NCBI GenBank assembly: GCA_965260995.1
Contig: CBDHCD010000003.1
Location: 1,798,001 to 1,862,000, forward strand
DNA: 64,000 nucleotides
Reading direction: 5' to 3'
Source: JBBROS01 sp965260995
GTDB lineage: Bacteria; Pseudomonadota; Alphaproteobacteria; Acetobacterales; Acetobacteraceae
Under the pieces are notes generated by a model. That model was not told the DNA's origin. It searched no databases and saw only the letters and a list, made by a program, of their open reading frames with translations. A program made the position numbers and the translations under genes. Within the stretch, counting starts at the first letter, position 1. Every line of letters begins with the position of its first letter. This document shows positions 1 through 9,692 of this stretch, piece after piece.

Positions 1-131
1 TGAACACGTGCGGCGTCGCCATCGAGAGCGGCCCGGCGGCCCGCACCGGCGCGCTCGGCCCGATCCAGTCCGTTTATTGCCGCGACCCGGACGGCAACCT
101 GGTCGAGATCGCGTCCTACCTCGATCGTTAG
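1..131 (+). CDS. VOC-family (glyoxalase/bleomycin-resistance fold) protein, C-terminal end only
   Basis: The gene enters from the left edge; only about 42 residues are present, read from base 3 to the TAG at 129-131. The end of the protein reads DPDGNLVEIASY, the typical last beta strand of vicinal-oxygen-chelate proteins, where the Glu is usually a metal ligand. Substrate cannot be told from this piece. It sits 14 nt upstream of the queuosine precursor transporter and may share its transcript. Confidence 0.75.
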   Translation, partial: NTCGVAIESGPAARTGALGPIQSVYCRDPDGNLVEIASYLDR

Positions 132-145
132 CCGCTTGCCCCGCC

Positions 146-697
146 ATGCCTGACCGCTCCAACCAGAGGCCGATCGGCTTCGCATCGCTCGCGCTGTTCC
201 TGGCCTGCATCCCCGCCGCCAACTGGATGATCGGGCATGTCGGCACCGTTTGCGTGCCGCAAGGGCCGTGCCTGGTCCCGGTGGCGCCCGGACTGCTGGC
301 TCCGTCCGGTGTGCTGGCCGCCGGGGCGGCCCTGGTGTTGCGCGACGTGGTGCAGCGTTGCCTGGGCCTTGGATGGGGGTTCGCCGCCGTCCTGGCCGGC
401 GCGGCGCTCTCCGCCTTCGTGGCGCCGCCCGCGCTCGTGCTGGCGTCCTGCGCCGCCTTCCTGCTGAGCGAGACCGCGGACCTGGCCGTCTATACCCCGC
501 TGCAACGCCGCGGGCTCGTGCTGGCCGTGGTCGCCTCGTCTGGTCTCGGCCTCGTGGTGGACAGCGTCGTGTTCCTGCACCTCGCCTTCGGCAGCCTCGA
601 TTTCCTGCCCGGCCAGGTCGTCGGCAAGGTGTGGGCGGTGCTGGTCAGCATTCCGTTGATCCGGCTGCTGCGCCGGGTCGCGCCCACGCCGGCCTGA
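146..697 (+). CDS. yhhQ: YhhQ/VUT-family queuosine precursor transporter
   Basis: Inner-membrane protein of 183 residues with about six hydrophobic segments. It carries the family pattern ALVLRDVVQR in the second membrane region and SETADLAVYTPL in the middle. The family (DUF165, VUT) takes up deazapurine precursors such as preQ0 or preQ1 in Escherichia coli. The assignment is strengthened by the next three genes, all of which act in queuosine-tRNA synthesis. The ATG at 146 is chosen because residues before it are unlike the family and would overlap the preceding gene. The stop lies 5 nt before the queA start. Which precursor is carried cannot be read from the sequence. Confidence 0.85.
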   Translation: MPDRSNQRPIGFASLALFLACIPAANWMIGHVGTVCVPQGPCLVPVAPGLLAPSGVLAAGAALVLRDVVQRCLGLGWGFAAVLAGAALSAFVAPPALVLASCAAFLLSETADLAVYTPLQRRGLVLAVVASSGLGLVVDSVVFLHLAFGSLDFLPGQVVGKVWAVLVSIPLIRLLRRVAPTPA

Positions 698-702
698 ACA
701 GG

Positions 703-1712
703 GTGGATCTCGCCGAATTCGACTTCACGCTGCCGCCCGGGCGCGTTGCCCATCACCCGGCCCGGCCGCGGGACAGCGCCCGCCTGCTGCACGTCGGCGA
801 GACGCTGAGCGATGCCACCGTGCTCGACCTGCCGCGCCTGCTCCGTCCCGGCGACGTGCTGGTGGTCAACGACACCCGCGTCATCCCGGCCCAGCTCGCG
901 GCGCGGCGGGGCGCGGCGCGGATCGGCCTCACGCTCGATCAGCCCCGGCCCGGCGGGGCATGGCACGCGCTCGCCCGCAATGCCCGGCGGCTGCGTCCCG
1001 GCGACCGGCTCACCTTCGACGGCGCGGACGACCTCGCGGCCGAGGTCCTGGAGCGTGACGCGGACGGCGGCGTGTTGCTCCGCTTCAACGACGCCTTTCC
1101 CGCCGCCCTCGCCCGCGCCGGGGCGCTGGCCTTGCCGCCCTACATCGATCGCCCGGCCGGGCCGACGGCCGAGGATGCGGCGGACTACCAGACCCTGTTC
1201 GCCCGGGCGCCGGGCGCCGTCGCCGCCCCCACGGCGGCGCTGCACTTCACGCCGCGGCTGCTGGACGCGCTCGACGATGCCGGCATCCCGCGCGTCACTG
1301 TGACGCTGCACGTCGGCGCAGGCACGTTCCTGCCGGTGCGGACGGACGACGTGCGCGAGCACCGGATGCACGCCGAGCGGGGCGCGATCACTCCGGAAGC
1401 CGCCGAGGCGATCAACGGCGCGCGCCGGGTCGTCGCCGTCGGCACCACCACGCTGCGGCTGATGGAGAGCGCCGCGGACGAGACGGGCCGGGTGCGGCCG
1501 TTCGAGGGGGAGACGGCGCTGTTCATCACCCCGGGCTACCGGGTCCGCACCGCGGGCGCGCTGCTGACCAACTTCCACCTGCCGCGGTCCACCCTGTTCA
1601 TGCTGGTCTGCGCCTTCGCCGGCACGGCGCGGATGCGGGCCGCCTACGCGCACGCCATCGCGGGAGGCTACCGGTTCTACAGCTACGGCGACGCCAGCCT
1701 GCTGGAGCGGGC

Positions 1713-1716
<4 letters not shown>
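703..1716 (+). CDS. queA: S-adenosylmethionine:tRNA ribosyltransferase-isomerase QueA
   Basis: QueA transfers and rearranges the ribosyl group of S-adenosylmethionine onto preQ1 at the tRNA wobble position, giving epoxyqueuosine. The 337-residue product fits the usual 340-360. Recognisable blocks are DVLVVNDTRVIPA near residue 50, APTAALHFTPRLL, THVHVGAGTF-like TLHVGAGTFLPVR, and the C-terminal LLTNFHLPRSTLFMLV. The GTG at 703 is preferred because it gives the standard N-terminus (VDLAEFDFTLPP), whereas the open frame upstream overlaps the transporter. The stop overlaps the tgt start by 4 nt (GTGA), so translation is probably coupled. Confidence 0.97.
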
Positions 1717-2818
<1,102 letters not shown>

Positions 2819-2819
<1 letters not shown>

Positions 2820-3256
2820 TGCAGCTCGGCACGCCGACGCCGGTGCCGGGCAGCCCGGAGGAGGCGGTGCTGGAGCGGGTGCCGAACCCGAACCCCGGGC
2901 AGGATTACCTGGTGCGCTTCACCGCGCCGGAGTTCACCAGCCTGTGCCCGATGACGGGGCAGCCGGACTTCGCCCACGTCGTGCTCGACTACGCGCCGGA
3001 CCAGTGGCTCGTGGAGAGCAAGTCGCTCAAGTTGTTTCTGTTCAGCTTCCGCAACCACGGCGCGTTCCACGAGGCTTGCACGATGCTGATCGCGGCGCGG
3101 GTGCGGGAGGTGCTGGCCCCGCGCTGGCTGCGGATCGGAGCCTACTGGTATCCACGCGGGGGTATGCCGATCGACGTGTTCTGGCAAAGCGGGCGGCCGC
3201 CGGACGGGCTGTGGCTGCCGGAACAGGGGGTGCCGCCTTACCGAGGGCGAGGCTAG
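2819..3256 (+). CDS. queF: NADPH-dependent 7-cyano-7-deazaguanine (preQ0) reductase, single-domain type
   Basis: QueF reduces preQ0 to preQ1, the base that Tgt inserts. The 145-residue product is the short, unimodular form. The catalytic Cys lies in TSLCPMTGQPDF, and the family signature is ESKSLKLFLFSFRNHG. The start is taken at the ATG overlapping the tgt stop (TGATG); a GTG 12 nt upstream is a less likely alternative. Its presence together with a precursor transporter suggests the cell can bring in or make preQ0 and reduce it. A short inverted repeat (CGAGGG/CCCTCG, 3242-3270) spans the end of the gene and may be a weak terminator. The 256 bases that follow show no convincing gene. Confidence 0.96.
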
Positions 3257-3512
3257 AGCGGTTTCCCTCGACGTGAGACCCGGGGGGCGTTGTTCGCGCC
3301 ATTGCTCAATCGCGTCAAAGTGGACAGAGGGTGACGCAGGCGATCACGAAGCTAAGCGGTAAGGGTGAACATGGCAGTGCTTCATGAGGCAGCGTGTCCG
3401 GCCGGCGGGCAGGCTCGGGTGGCCTCGGTTTTCTCGGCTTGATAGCGGGCGTATGGTTGATCACCGCCCCATATAGCGGGCGCGATCGCACCGCGAATTT
3501 CGGAGTTGGCTT

Positions 3513-4199
3513 ATGATACGGTTGTTCTGCCTGGCTTTGTTGGCCATCTCCGCGTTATCGGCGTCGGCCATGGCCGCGCCGCAGCCGCAGCGGGTGCGCG
3601 GGACGGTGGCCTCGATCGACTCGGGCCGCCTCGTCGTTCATTCCGCGGCGGGCGCGGACGTGGCGATGACGATCGGGTCGGAAACCAAGTATGCGGCGGT
3701 GGTGAAGGCCGACCTGTCGATGGTCGAGCCAGGCAGCTACATCGGCACGGCGACGAAGGAAACGGCGGCGGGCCTGGTGGCGCTGGAAGTGGTGGTGTTC
3801 CCGCCGTCGATGCGGGGGGCCGGTGAAGGTCACTACGCGTGGGACAAGCTGCTTGATACGACGCGGCCGGGCACGGACTCGGTGGCGAGCCGGATGACGA
3901 ACGGCACGATTGAAAGCGCGTCAGCCGCGAGCACGGAGCCAGTGGCGAGCCAGATGACCAACGGCACCGTCGCTGCCGCGGCGAATGCGTCCGAGGCCAA
4001 GCAGATCAAGGTGTCTTACAAAGGCGGGGCACAGACGATCGTCCTGCCGCCGAGCGCGCCGATCGTCACGTTGCGGCCGGCCGAGATGGCGGCGGTGAAG
4101 CCCGGCGACGCCGTGTTCGTTGCCGCGACGGCGGAAGGCGGCGAGGTCACGGCCCGGTTCGTGGCGTTCGGGACCGATGGCGTGCCGCCGCCGATGTGA
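3513..4199 (+). CDS. exported protein with two 20-residue tandem repeats, unknown function
   Basis: The 228-residue product starts with a clear signal peptide (about 21 residues, ending ASAMAA). The first mature region (RVRGTVASIDSGRLVVHS) resembles the small beta-barrel folds seen in DUF5666-like secreted proteins, but family membership is not certain. Residues 121-140 and 141-160 are a near-perfect repeat built on VAS(R/Q)MTNGT. A second barrel-like region follows (IKVSYKGGAQTIVLPP, then VTLRPAEMAAVKPGD). The stop overlaps the queG start, so it is probably co-translated with queG although no link to tRNA modification is evident. Start chosen at the ATG that gives the signal peptide. Confidence 0.75.
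   Translation: MIRLFCLALLAISALSASAMAAPQPQRVRGTVASIDSGRLVVHSAAGADVAMTIGSETKYAAVVKADLSMVEPGSYIGTATKETAAGLVALEVVVFPPSMRGAGEGHYAWDKLLDTTRPGTDSVASRMTNGTIESASAASTEPVASQMTNGTVAAAANASEAKQIKVSYKGGAQTIVLPPSAPIVTLRPAEMAAVKPGDAVFVAATAEGGEVTARFVAFGTDGVPPPM
3882..3968 (+). repeat. in-gene direct repeat, 27 bp unit, 60 bp period
   Basis: Bases 3882-3908 and 3942-3968 are the same 27-mer with three synonymous or near-synonymous differences, both beginning GTGGCGAGCC. The 60 bp period keeps frame and encodes the 20-residue repeat VAS(R/Q)MTNGT in the exported protein. It looks like a recent tandem duplication. Confidence 0.85.
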
Positions 4200-5256
4200 T
4201 GCGGGACGCGAAAGACGCGATCCGGACGAAGGCGCTCGACCTCGGCTTCCACGCGGTCGGGTTCGCGCCGGCGCATCTCGGGCCCGAGGCGCGGGAGCGG
4301 CTGGCCGTGTTCCTGGCGGCCGGGCAGCACGGAGACATGGGTTGGATGGCGGAGCGCGTCGAGCAGCGCGCCGACCCGCGGGCGCTGTGGCCGGAGGCGC
4401 GCAGCGTGGTGTGCCTCGGACTGTCCTACGTCCCGGCCCACGACCCACTGGCCACCTTGGCGATGCCCGGGTGCGGCAACATTTCGGTCTATGCCCGCAA
4501 CCGGGATTATCACGGCGTGATGAAGGGGATGCTCAAGCACCTGGGCGCCTTCATCGCGAGCCGGTTCGGGCCGGACATCAAGGTGTTCACCGACACCGCG
4601 CCGGTGATGGAGAAGCCGTTGGCGCAGCGGGCCGGGCTCGGCTGGCAAGGCAAGCACACCAACCTCGTCTCCCGCGCGCACGGCTCGTGGCTGTTCCTGG
4701 GCGAAGTGATGACCACGCTCGACCTGGGTGAGCCGGAGCCGGGACATGCCGACCGGTGCGGCCGTTGCACGCGCTGCTTGGACGCCTGCCCGACCGGCGC
4801 GTTGCCGGCACCCTACCGCCTCGACGCGACGCGGTGCATCTCCTACTTGACGATCGAGCATGCCGGGCCCATCCCGCACGCGCTTCGGCCGTTGATGGGC
4901 AACCGGATCTACGGTTGCGACGATTGCCTCGCTGTGTGCCCGTGGAACCGGTTCGCCAGCGCGGCGGCGGCGCATCCCAAGCTGGTGGGGCGGGACGACC
5001 TGAGCGCGCCGCATCTGGCTGAGTTGGCGGCCCTCGACGACGCCGGGTTTCGCCGGCTGTTCGCCGGCAGCCCGGTCAAGCGGATCGGCCGCAACCGCTT
5101 CGTTCGCAACGTGCTGATCGCGATTGGCAACTCGGGCGATCTCCGTTTGCTGCCGCATGCCGCTGGGCGGGTGCATGATCCGAACCCGGTCGTGGCCGAA
5201 GCAGCCGAATGGGCGGTGGCGCGGTTGCGTGCCACGGATGCGCGAGGAGAGAGGCC

Positions 5257-5260
<4 letters not shown>
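4199..5260 (+). CDS. queG: epoxyqueuosine reductase QueG
   Basis: QueG is the cobalamin- and iron-sulfur-dependent enzyme that removes the epoxide oxygen in the last step of queuosine synthesis. The 353-residue product has two [4Fe-4S] motifs: CGRCTRCLDACPTGAL and CDDCLAVCPWNRF. The central DUF1730 region is seen as YARNRDYHGVMKGML and AGLGWQGKHTNLV. The C-terminal part (LIAIGNSGD) resembles HEAT-repeat tails of the family. The ATG at 4199 overlaps the previous stop; a GTG one codon earlier is possible. Its TGA overlaps the fumC ATG. With queA, tgt and queF nearby, the late pathway is complete. Confidence 0.96.
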
Positions 5261-6657
<1,397 letters not shown>

Positions 6658-6692
6658 GAGTACAAGATCTGCCTCAGCAGGGAGTGATCGTG

Positions 6693-7733
6693 ATGCACTG
6701 TCTCGTCATCGGCCTATTGATCCTCCTGGCGGTTCCGGCCGAGGCGCAGACGTGGCTTGCCGAATCCGAGCGGACGTTCGCCAGCACCAACACCGGCTGG
6801 GGCGGGATGGCGTTCGAACCCGGCGGCGAGCGCCTGTTCATGGCCCGGCGCGACGACGGGCTGCTGGTCTGGAACGTCAAAACCGGGCAGGCCGTCACGG
6901 TTGAGAACAGCAAGGGGGCAGCCGGCATCGTCCTCGTGCCGAGGGCAGGCCGCGGTTACGCGCCGATGACAGACGGTGCCGTGCTCGCGTTCGAGCTTTC
7001 AACCCTGCGGCCAATCGAGCGCAGCGACCTCGGCGCTGGAGACCTTGATGCCGGGTTCTACGAGCCGACGTTTAATCGGGTTTACTTCCTGACCGGGGCG
7101 CGGCCCGAGAAGACAGTTTGGGTCGGGCTCGACGCCAGCAGCGGCAAAGTCGTGAGTCGCGCCGAGTTCAACAGCAAGAAGATGGACACGCCGGCGAGCG
7201 ATGGGGAGGGTGGCATCTTCGCGCCGCAACGCGACCGGGGATTGCTGCAGCATCTCGACGCGCAAGATCTCTCGATTAAGAAGACCTGGAAGCTTGGAGA
7301 TTGCAGCCAGCCGGCCGTGGTTCGCTGGGAGATGGATGCGCGGCGCGTGCTGGTCGCCTGCCAAGGCGAGAAGCCGGTGTTCGTCGCCCTCGATCCGGCC
7401 GCCGGGATCGTCGCCACCGTTCCGATCGGCGGCGGGGTGGGGGGCATGGTGGTGGACCCAGCCCGTCACCTGATCGTCACCGCCAATGGCGCGGATGGCA
7501 CGTTCAGCGTCATTCGCCAGGAGCAGGCATCCAAGTTCGGCTTGGTCGAGACGATCGCGACGCGGCCTATGACGCGCGTGTTGGCGATCGACGAGACTAG
7601 CCAGCGTCTATTCACCATAACCGCCAGCTACACCCAGCCTGTCGCAAGTGCGGATGGCAAGCCGCCTGCCTTGATCTATCATCCGGACAGCTTCGCAGTC
7701 CTGGTCTACCGGCCGGCAAACCCTGCTGATTAA
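6693..7733 (+). CDS. exported YncE-like beta-propeller protein
   Basis: A 346-residue product with a short signal peptide (MHCLVIGLLILLAVPAEAQ). The remainder has repeated blades typical of WD40/YVTN (YncE-like) propellers, for example LLVWNVKTGQAV, VFVALDPAAGIVATVPI and VVDPARHLIVTANGADGTF. No enzyme motif is visible; such proteins are usually periplasmic binding or scaffold proteins of unknown role. ATG 6693 is chosen over the TTG at 6654 because it starts the signal peptide and is preceded by AGGGAG at a fair distance. It follows fumC by 35 nt. Confidence 0.7.
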   Translation: MHCLVIGLLILLAVPAEAQTWLAESERTFASTNTGWGGMAFEPGGERLFMARRDDGLLVWNVKTGQAVTVENSKGAAGIVLVPRAGRGYAPMTDGAVLAFELSTLRPIERSDLGAGDLDAGFYEPTFNRVYFLTGARPEKTVWVGLDASSGKVVSRAEFNSKKMDTPASDGEGGIFAPQRDRGLLQHLDAQDLSIKKTWKLGDCSQPAVVRWEMDARRVLVACQGEKPVFVALDPAAGIVATVPIGGGVGGMVVDPARHLIVTANGADGTFSVIRQEQASKFGLVETIATRPMTRVLAIDETSQRLFTITASYTQPVASADGKPPALIYHPDSFAVLVYRPANPAD

Positions 7734-7746
7734 ACGCAGCTTCACT

Positions 7747-7932
7747 TTGTCCGGGCATCGGACCAGTGTCGCGCTCGAAATCGAATTCTGGGCCGTGCTC
7801 GAGCGGATGGCGGCGGGGGAGCAGATCGGGTTGGCGACCGTCGTCGCACGAGTCGATGCGAATCGAGAAGCTGGCGTCCCTCTTGCCTCCTGCCTGCGTG
7901 TAGCGGCGTTGCGTTACGAAATTGCCACCTGA
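7747..7932 (+). CDS. small ribbon-helix-helix protein (RHH_4 type), start unclear
   Basis: About 61 residues. The segment GHRTSVALEIEFWAVLERMA matches the RHH_4 family of small DNA-binding proteins common in alphaproteobacteria, and the tail LASCLRVAALRYE also fits. The TTG at 7747 is the only standard alternative start in frame. However, the frame continues upstream as LLIKRSFTL, and family members begin with a similar KRS-hydrophobic strand, so translation may begin earlier. No ATG or GTG exists between the upstream stop (7672-7674) and 7747; candidates are CTG 7723/7726 or ATT 7729. It could be a real gene with a rare start, or one that lost its start. Confidence 0.6.
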   Translation: MSGHRTSVALEIEFWAVLERMAAGEQIGLATVVARVDANREAGVPLASCLRVAALRYEIAT

Positions 7933-8055
7933 GGTTGCACCTGATTCCTCGGGCTTAAAATGTTAGTAGGCAGATGACGAAATATTAAAAGAAGAAACTT
8001 ACGTTATACTTACATATGTTTTTGACTAAGAAGTTGTTATTACTTATCGTATCAC

Positions 8056-8235
8056 TCACTTTTCAGCAGGTGATTTTGGGTTCTGACCAGATTGCTCCAG
8101 ATTTTCTGCGCCGGCTCGGCTACCACCAAATTTGTCCGCACCACCTGCGCTCGGTGCTCCCGGCTTCTTGTGATTGCCAGTGTTCTGTTGACCTTCTGTA
8201 TGTTCGATCGATTGTTCGGTGTGCTTCTGTTCCAT
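8056..8235 (-). CDS. 59-residue hydrophilic, probably disordered protein
   Basis: This small gene starts at the ATG at 8235 and is preceded by a strong ribosome site (GGGAGG, 5-6 nt before the start). The product is almost free of hydrophobic residues and rich in Gln, Glu, Lys, Gly, Ser and Pro, for example MEQKHTEQSIEHTEG at the start and NLEQSGQNPKSPAEK at the end. That composition is expected for an intrinsically disordered or stress-type protein. It lies 52 nt downstream of fliP on the same strand and might share its transcript. The DNA just beyond its stop (about 7957-8050) is clearly AT-rich for this genome. No family recognised. Confidence 0.65.
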   Translation of the reverse strand: MEQKHTEQSIEHTEGQQNTGNHKKPGAPSAGGADKFGGSRAGAENLEQSGQNPKSPAEK

Positions 8236-8287
8236 AGTGACCTCCCACTGAGACGCTAACGTTCTACAGCGAAGAGGTTTCCTCCTG

Positions 8288-9046
8288 CTATGATGGAATG
8301 AAGCCCTGAACGAGGCTTCCTGACACTAGGCGCCAACCATCCACGAGAACGAAGAAGATCAGCTTGAAGGGCAAGGAGACCGCGTTGGGCGGCAGCATCA
8401 TCATGCCGAGCGACATCAGCACGCTGCCAACGACTAGATCGATGACCAGGAACGGCAAGTAGAGCAGGAACCCCATTTCGAATGCCCGGCGCATCTCACC
8501 GATCATGAAAGCCGGCACGAGGGCGCGCCAGGAGGTGTCCGCCGGGCTGTCGGCTGCCGGCAAACCACCGATGTCCTGAAAAAGCTGAAGATCGTTGCCG
8601 CGCACATTGCCGGCCATGAAGCGGTGAAACGGCTCGGCCACTAAACGCAAGCCTTCGATCTCGGTCACTTGGCCCGCCGTCATGGGCACGACGCCGGCTG
8701 TCCAAGCTTGATTGAGCGTCGGCTGCATGACGTAGAACGTCAGGAACAACGCCAATCCGATCAGCACAGTGTTGGGCGGCGTTCCCTGCGCGCCGATGGC
8801 GCTGCGCAACAAAGAAAGAACGATGACGATGCGGGTGAAGGCCGTCCCCATCACGAGTAAGCTCGGCGCGAGCGATAGGATGGTCACGAGGGCGGTGATC
8901 TGCACGAGCCGGCCGGTCGCTCCGGCCTGGCCCGTGGCGCCGAGATCCACCGTAATCGACTGCGCGAGCGCCAAGCCCGGCAGCAACACGACCGCGGCGA
9001 TTGCGATCAGGCGGCCCATTAGGCGTCGTGTTCCCAAGCTGGTCAT
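8288..9046 (-). CDS. fliP: flagellar export-gate protein FliP
   Basis: Core subunit of the flagellar type III export gate. The 252-residue product has a cleavable signal (ending GLALAQ), as FliP proteins do, then the conserved FTRIVIVLSLLRSAIGAQGTPPN block. Near the C-terminus are AFEMGFLLYLPFLVIDLVVG and MMMLPPNAVSLPFKLIFFVLVDGW. The start overlaps the fliO stop by 4 nt (ATGA). It is the last clear flagellar gene of the leftward operon. Confidence 0.97.
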   Translation of the reverse strand: MTSLGTRRLMGRLIAIAAVVLLPGLALAQSITVDLGATGQAGATGRLVQITALVTILSLAPSLLVMGTAFTRIVIVLSLLRSAIGAQGTPPNTVLIGLALFLTFYVMQPTLNQAWTAGVVPMTAGQVTEIEGLRLVAEPFHRFMAGNVRGNDLQLFQDIGGLPAADSPADTSWRALVPAFMIGEMRRAFEMGFLLYLPFLVIDLVVGSVLMSLGMMMLPPNAVSLPFKLIFFVLVDGWRLVSGSLVQGFIPS

Positions 9047-9330
9047 ACGTGAGCCCTGGCGTCAGCAGGCGATAAAGCGTCCGGCACCCAGCCGACAACT
9101 AGGTCCGATCCGCCTCCCGTCAGGAGGAGGAGATCCCGCCCATCGCAGCGGACGACGTGCAGGCGCCGGGCACGGTCGAGCGCCAAGGTGTCCTGGATTG
9201 TTAAGCGGCGGCCAGTCCTGGCACGGGCAAGGCCGGTCGAGGTCGCGGCGCGGGCGGCGAGGACGATCAGGCCGATGACGAGCCCGAGAGCCGCCAGTGC
9301 GGATAGGATAGTGCTGATGGATATCGACAT
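9043..9330 (-). CDS. fliO: flagellar biosynthetic protein FliO
   Basis: Short (95 residues), with one N-terminal membrane segment (ILSALAALGLVIGLIVLAA) and a basic cytoplasmic part containing LTIQDTLALDRARRLHVVRCDGR, the usual FliO pattern (rhl-x-V-x2-dgr-x-hLLL-gG). FliO helps assemble FliP in the export gate. Located directly before fliP with a 4 nt overlap, and preceded by AAGG near its ATG. Confidence 0.88.
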   Translation of the reverse strand: MSISISTILSALAALGLVIGLIVLAARAATSTGLARARTGRRLTIQDTLALDRARRLHVVRCDGRDLLLLTGGGSDLVVGWVPDALSPADARAHV

Positions 9331-9352
9331 TGTTCGGCCTTTTGCCGGTTGC

Positions 9353-9625
9353 TCATTTCTCGAACCTCCGAATGACGTTGGCGAGAGTCGTTAGCTTCTC
9401 GTATAGGTCGAGCATCGCTGGGCGGAGCGCCGCGCCGTCCGCGGGCGGCAGGTCCAGCACCTGGGCGCACAGAGTGCCGGCGATCGACTCCAAGCCAGTT
9501 AGGTCGACTTTCCTGCCGGACGCGGCCAGCCCGCTCGCGATGCCGATCATCGTCATGGCTTGCTGCAACGAATCTTGCGCGGCAGCGGACGAACGCGGGG
9601 TCGGGGCGGGCCAGGACAGCGACAT
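9353..9625 (-). CDS. small helical protein, first gene of the fliOP operon
   Basis: A 90-residue protein beginning MSLSWPAPTPRSSAAAQDS. It looks helical (DSLQQAMTMIGIASGLAASGRKVDLTGL, LRPAMLDLYEKLTTLANVIRRFE) and has no signal or membrane segment. I do not recognise a family. Its place as the gene before fliO, 22 nt away, suggests a flagellar function or at least co-expression. The open frame extends upstream to about 9892 but that part runs into the insertion sequence, so the ATG at 9625 is the sensible start; no strong ribosome site precedes it. Confidence 0.6.
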   Translation of the reverse strand: MSLSWPAPTPRSSAAAQDSLQQAMTMIGIASGLAASGRKVDLTGLESIAGTLCAQVLDLPPADGAALRPAMLDLYEKLTTLANVIRRFEK

Positions 9626-9674
9626 GACGGCAACGTGACCGGAAAAGGTTACTGATTGGTTTCGCAGCCGCTCC

Positions 9675-9677
9675 TTA
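9675..9677. repeat. possible target-site duplication, left copy (TTA)
   Basis: TTA directly outside the left inverted repeat; the same three bases lie directly outside the right repeat (11424-11426). Reading it as CTTA would shorten the right repeat by one base. Three bases alone are weak proof. Confidence 0.4.
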
Positions 9678-9692
9678 CCTTGGCTTTGCACG
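9678..9692 (+). repeat. left terminal inverted repeat of the insertion sequence
   Basis: CCTTGGCTTTGCACG, matching the reverse complement of 11409-11423 at 12 of 15 positions. It is followed at once by the transposase stop codon at 9693-9695. Confidence 0.55.

Noticed and set aside
3371..3442. Short plus-strand frame starting ATGGCAGTGCTTCATGAG with AAGGGTG upstream
   Set aside because: Only 23 codons, no conserved look, and the sequence is consistent with ordinary intergenic DNA.
8016..8237. Plus-strand frame of 73 codons in the AT-rich patch
   Set aside because: It lies opposite the better minus-strand small gene, has no ribosome site and no family pattern.
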